Assembly (NCBI GenBank): GCA_964650975.1
Contig: CAZYWA010000340.1
Location: forward strand, 1 to 8,705
Direction of reading: 5' to 3'
Length of the DNA: 8,705 bases
From: CAZYWA01 sp964650975 [NCBI: uncultured bacterium]
GTDB lineage: Bacteria; JADJOY01
Part shown: piece after piece, positions 6,904 through 8,705 of the stretch
Numbering within the stretch: the stretch's first letter is position 1
Layout of the letters: every line of letters begins with the position of its first letter
Program-made: the position numbers and the translations under genes
The notes under the pieces: generated by a model
The model's database searches: none
What the model saw: the letters and a program-made list of their open reading frames with translations, nothing else
Told to the model about the DNA's origin: nothing

Positions 6904-8088
6904 CTACTTCGGCGGCTCGGGCTGATTCGAGCTGGGCGAGCCGTCGGAGTCGTCGAAGACCTTGCCGCGCCCGCTCGGCGGGCCGGTCAGCCGCGCGAAT
7001 TCGTCCTTGGTCAGACCGATCTCGCTGCGCCCGTGTTGCGCGAGCAGCGCGGCCAAGCCCTCGAAGGGCGTGCCCGCGAGCTCCTCCGCGTTGACCCGGC
7101 CGTCGTGGTTGCGGTCGAGCTTCGGGAAGGCCACGTCCGCGTCGACCGAGCCGTCGGCCTTCTTGGGCAGCTCCGGTGGCGGCTGTTCGGGGCCGTTGTG
7201 CGGCGACAGCATCGAGATGAACTCGGCTCGGGTGATCGAGCTGCGTCCGAGACGCGTGAGCAGCTGCACCATGCCCGCGCGCGGGCCCGGAGGCGCGATC
7301 TCGGCCTCGTTTCGGTCCACCACGCCGTCGTGGTTGCGATCCACCATCTTGAAGATGGCCTCCGGATTCATGCGGTGCTGGTCGGGCTCGTCATCGGCGG
7401 GACCTCCCGGGCCACCCTCACCGGATCGGTCCCGGTCGTGGCGCTGCTGCACCTTGTCCAGGTCGGCGACCGTGATGTAGGCGGTCGGGCTGCGACCGAG
7501 CATCGCCAGCAAATCGAGCACGTGGTCGCGCTGATCCTCGGGGACCTCCTTGGCGTAGACCTTGCCGTCGCCGTTGCGATCGAGCGCCTTGAACGTCGCG
7601 AGTGCGCTCCCAGGCCCGCCCGGGCCACCAGGACCGCCGCCGTCGTTGCCCTGGCTCCCGTCTTCCGGCCGGTGCATCGCCATCATCGCGCGCAGGAACT
7701 CATCCTCGCTCAGCTTGCCGTCGTGATTCGTGTCGCCACTCCGCAGCGCCTCCTGGAAGCGCTCGCGAGCGAAGCGCTCGACCTCCGCTTGCGTGAGGTA
7801 ACCGTCGTGATTGGCGTCGAGCTCGCGAAAGAACTCGGCGGGATTGTGATTGTGATTGTCGTGGCCGCCCGGACCAGGGTTACCGGGTTCGGAACCTGGC
7901 CCTCGATCCGGTCCGTGATCGCCGCCGGGTCGAGGTGGCCGCGTGCTCTGATCTCCGGGCCCCTGGTCCTGCGGCCGACTCTGGGGCGGCTGCGGCTCCT
8001 CCTGCGCTGGCGCCGAGCGCGCCACTCCCCACCAGCCGATCGCGCATGCCACGACGACCCTCGCAGCCGTTCGATGCCGCCTGACCAT
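6904..8088 (-). CDS. Exported multi-EF-hand calcium-binding protein (394 aa)
   Basis: Secreted or periplasmic protein with five canonical EF-hand loops. A signal peptide (residues 1-28, basic start, hydrophobic core VVVACAIGWWGVA, A-P-A cut site before QEE) leads to a P/G/Q/D-rich low-complexity linker (30-82). The loops, of the form DxNxDGxhxxxE, are D91-E102, D119-E130, D170-E181, D250-E261 and D325-E336. Loops 1 and 2 form a standard close pair. Loops 3, 4 and 5 are each followed about 20 residues later by a degenerate partner, of the type LLxxLGRSxxIT..EF (near 193-211, 276-290, 348-364). That makes a three-fold repeat separated by GGPGGP-type linkers. ATG at 8088 is supported by GGAGG (minus strand, 8097-8093) 4 nt upstream. 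Calcium binding is family knowledge; the partner and role are unknown. It may act as an envelope or extracellular structural or sensory protein. VVAC at 12-15 resembles a lipobox but sits too early for a lipoprotein signal. Confidence 0.88.
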   Translation of the reverse strand: MVRRHRTAARVVVACAIGWWGVARSAPAQEEPQPPQSRPQDQGPGDQSTRPPRPGGDHGPDRGPGSEPGNPGPGGHDNHNHNPAEFFRELDANHDGYLTQAEVERFARERFQEALRSGDTNHDGKLSEDEFLRAMMAMHRPEDGSQGNDGGGPGGPGGPGSALATFKALDRNGDGKVYAKEVPEDQRDHVLDLLAMLGRSPTAYITVADLDKVQQRHDRDRSGEGGPGGPADDEPDQHRMNPEAIFKMVDRNHDGVVDRNEAEIAPPGPRAGMVQLLTRLGRSSITRAEFISMLSPHNGPEQPPPELPKKADGSVDADVAFPKLDRNHDGRVNAEELAGTPFEGLAALLAQHGRSEIGLTKDEFARLTGPPSGRGKVFDDSDGSPSSNQPEPPK

Positions 8089-8125
8089 GCAACCTCCACG
8101 CTCGCCGCACCGTCACCGCGCGAGC

Positions 8126-8137
8126 CGCGAGCTCGCG
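8126..8137. repeat. Perfect 12-bp palindrome, divergent intergenic region
   Basis: CGCGAGCTCGCG is self-complementary. It lies 38 bp upstream of the EF-hand start codon, on that gene's leader side. It may be a regulator site, but GC-rich DNA produces such palindromes readily. Confidence 0.3.
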
Positions 8138-8175
8138 ACACGGGGTCCGGCTTGCGTCGAAGGAGAATACACCAG

Positions 8176-8189
8176 CGAGCCGCGGCTCG
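8176..8189. repeat. Perfect 14-bp palindrome just upstream of the cupin -35 box
   Basis: CGAGCCGCGGCTCG is self-complementary and ends 4 bp before the candidate -35 box at 8194. Its placement between two divergent genes is that of an operator. No regulator is encoded nearby, so the role is a guess from position. Confidence 0.35.
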
Positions 8190-8193
8190 ACGC

Positions 8194-8222
8194 TTGCGGG
8201 GCCGCGGCCCGGTTCGTAGACT
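8194..8222 (+). promoter_or_regulatory. Candidate promoter giving a near-leaderless cupin mRNA
   Basis: TTGCGG (8194-8199), a 17-nt spacer, then TAGACT (8217-8222). Each box shares about four of six consensus bases. Transcription would begin near 8229, one or two bases before the ATG at 8231, and no Shine-Dalgarno lies in the short stretch upstream. Both facts fit leaderless translation. A perfect 12-bp palindrome GGGCCGCGGCCC (8199-8210) fills most of the spacer. Confidence 0.4.
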
Positions 8223-8230
8223 CGTGCGCG

Positions 8231-8599
8231 ATGAGCGGCGCGCGGCTTCCGCCCGGCTTCACCGAGCAGCGTCCGTGGGGCCACTACGTGGTCCTCGCCG
8301 ACGAGGCCGATCACAAGGTGAAGCGGATCGTCGTCGACCCGGGAAGCCGGCTCAGCCTTCAGTACCACCACCAGCGCGCCGAGCACTGGTCGATCGTCAG
8401 CGGCGAGGGAGTCGTGACGCGCGGCGATGACCGCATCCCCGTGCGCGCCGGCACCGACGTCGCGATTCCGGCCGGCGCCCGCCATCGCGTGGAGAACACC
8501 GGCAAAGAGCCGCTGGTGTTCATCGAAGTACAGCGCGGCAGCTATTTCGGCGAGGACGACATCGTCCGCCTGCACGACGACTTCGGCCGCGTGGGCTGA
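8231..8599 (+). CDS. Stand-alone mannose-6-phosphate isomerase-type cupin (ManC C-terminal domain-like, 122 aa)
   Basis: A 122-residue cytosolic cupin matching the C-terminal type II phosphomannose isomerase domain of bifunctional ManC/AlgA proteins: TEQRPWGHY (11-19), KRIVVDPGSRLSLQYHH (31-47), AEHWSIVSGEG (50-60), AIPAGARHRVENTG (78-91), IEVQRGSYFGEDDIVRLHDDFGR (to 120). As in that family, Gln44 replaces the first cupin His; Q44, H46, E51 and H85 would hold the metal. Motif 2 (G74-x5-P80-x-G82-x2-H85-x3-N89) is perfect. Expected reaction: fructose-6-P to mannose-6-P, feeding GDP-mannose. No guanylyltransferase part is attached and none is in the window; stand-alone forms are known. The ATG at 8231 fits the family N-terminus; upstream codons in the frame (from 8087) look non-coding and overlap the divergent leader. 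A mannose supply role would suit the DPM-like transferase at 643-1404. Confidence 0.85.
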   Translation: MSGARLPPGFTEQRPWGHYVVLADEADHKVKRIVVDPGSRLSLQYHHQRAEHWSIVSGEGVVTRGDDRIPVRAGTDVAIPAGARHRVENTGKEPLVFIEVQRGSYFGEDDIVRLHDDFGRVG

Positions 8600-8607
8600 G
8601 TTGCCCC

Positions 8608-8659
8608 GGGGGTCTGTTCCAGACCCCCGCCCCGAAAAAGGTGCGATTTTTTTCGGGGC
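8608..8659 (+). terminator. Double hairpin with T7 tract after the cupin gene
   Basis: Hairpin 1: GGGGGTCTG (8608-8616), loop TTC, CAGACCCCC (8620-8628), a perfect 9-bp stem starting 9 nt after the stop. Hairpin 2 follows directly: GCCCCGAAAAA (8629-8639) pairs with TTTTTCGGGGC (8649-8659), an 11-bp stem containing a T7 run (8647-8653). The A/T arms make it able to act on both strands. It is probably the intrinsic terminator of the cupin gene. The two stems sitting head to tail also resemble a dispersed intergenic repeat unit. Confidence 0.6.
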
Positions 8660-8705
8660 CCCATCCCCAAGTCGGCTCGCTACGCTCGCCGGGCGTCTCT
8701 CGGCG
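8660..8705. other. Terminal intergenic stretch with short direct repeat
   Basis: No supported gene. GCTCGC occurs at 8675-8680 and again at 8684-8689, separated by TACG overlap spacing, inside CGGC...GCCG ends (8673-8691). With the preceding double hairpin it may be part of an interspersed repeat; the window stops before this can be judged. Confidence 0.3.

Noticed and set aside
8035-8055. Lipobox-like VVAC in the EF-hand protein signal sequence
   Set aside because: The Cys is at residue 15, only four residues after the last Arg, leaving no hydrophobic core. The A-P-A site at 26-28 fits an ordinary signal peptide.
7033-8430. 465-codon plus-strand frame opposite the EF-hand gene
   Set aside because: It mirrors repeated EF-hand codons (VVVAVE, VVVAI repeats) and is a shadow of the minus-strand gene.
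1-8705. CRISPR array, tRNA, rRNA or insertion sequence
   Set aside because: No regularly spaced direct repeats, no cloverleaf or rRNA-like stretch, and no transposase motif or terminal inverted repeats were seen.

Overview
The window is high-GC bacterial chromosome: coding thirds are almost all G or C-ending, several genes have Shine-Dalgarno-like leaders, and one good sigma70-type promoter is visible. The proteins (B12-dependent radical SAM enzymes, a dolichol-phosphate-mannose-synthase-like glycosyltransferase, a GT-C membrane glycosyltransferase, sugar cupins, a secreted EF-hand protein) suit a Gram-negative, environmental, high-GC lineage. The phylum cannot be fixed from this sequence alone. 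The theme is sugar and envelope (glycolipid or polysaccharide) chemistry.

Layout. Bases 1-522 (minus strand) hold the start of an NAD-dependent epimerase/SDR cut by the window edge, preceded by a small sugar cupin. The two overlap as TGATG, so they are translationally coupled. Divergent from them is a family 2 glycosyltransferase (643-1404, plus). Its stop codon abuts the stop of a convergent, large membrane glycosyltransferase (1399-3624, minus); the junction is TCATGA with no spacer. A 218-bp divergent region (3625-3842) carries a perfect 8-bp-arm inverted repeat and a TTGACA-N18-GACAAT promoter. That promoter faces two tandem B12-binding-type radical SAM genes (3843-5384 and 5446-6882, plus), which probably form one operon. 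A convergent gene (6904-8088, minus) encodes an exported five-EF-hand protein with an internal three-fold repeat. A 142-bp divergent region with three perfect palindromes separates it from a stand-alone mannose-6-phosphate-isomerase-type cupin (8231-8599, plus). The window ends in a double hairpin with a T7 tract, which serves as a terminator or is part of a repeat element. There is no gene-free stretch longer than 300 bases.

How the genes may work together (inference). The cupin/SDR pair resembles the two halves of CapF-type bifunctional sugar-nucleotide enzymes. The ManC-like cupin could feed fructose-6-P into mannose-6-P and so GDP-mannose. The DPM-type transferase would charge a polyprenyl phosphate, and the GT-C protein would use such a lipid-linked sugar on the periplasmic side. 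The two radical SAM enzymes would modify an unknown lipid, sugar or tetrapyrrole-like substrate. No gene here matches a known complete pathway, so this linkage is a hypothesis. The points most worth following are the radical SAM pair, with an unusual AT-ending codon patch exactly over one FeS-cluster motif, the split CapF-like pair, and the canonical-plus-degenerate EF-hand repeat protein.
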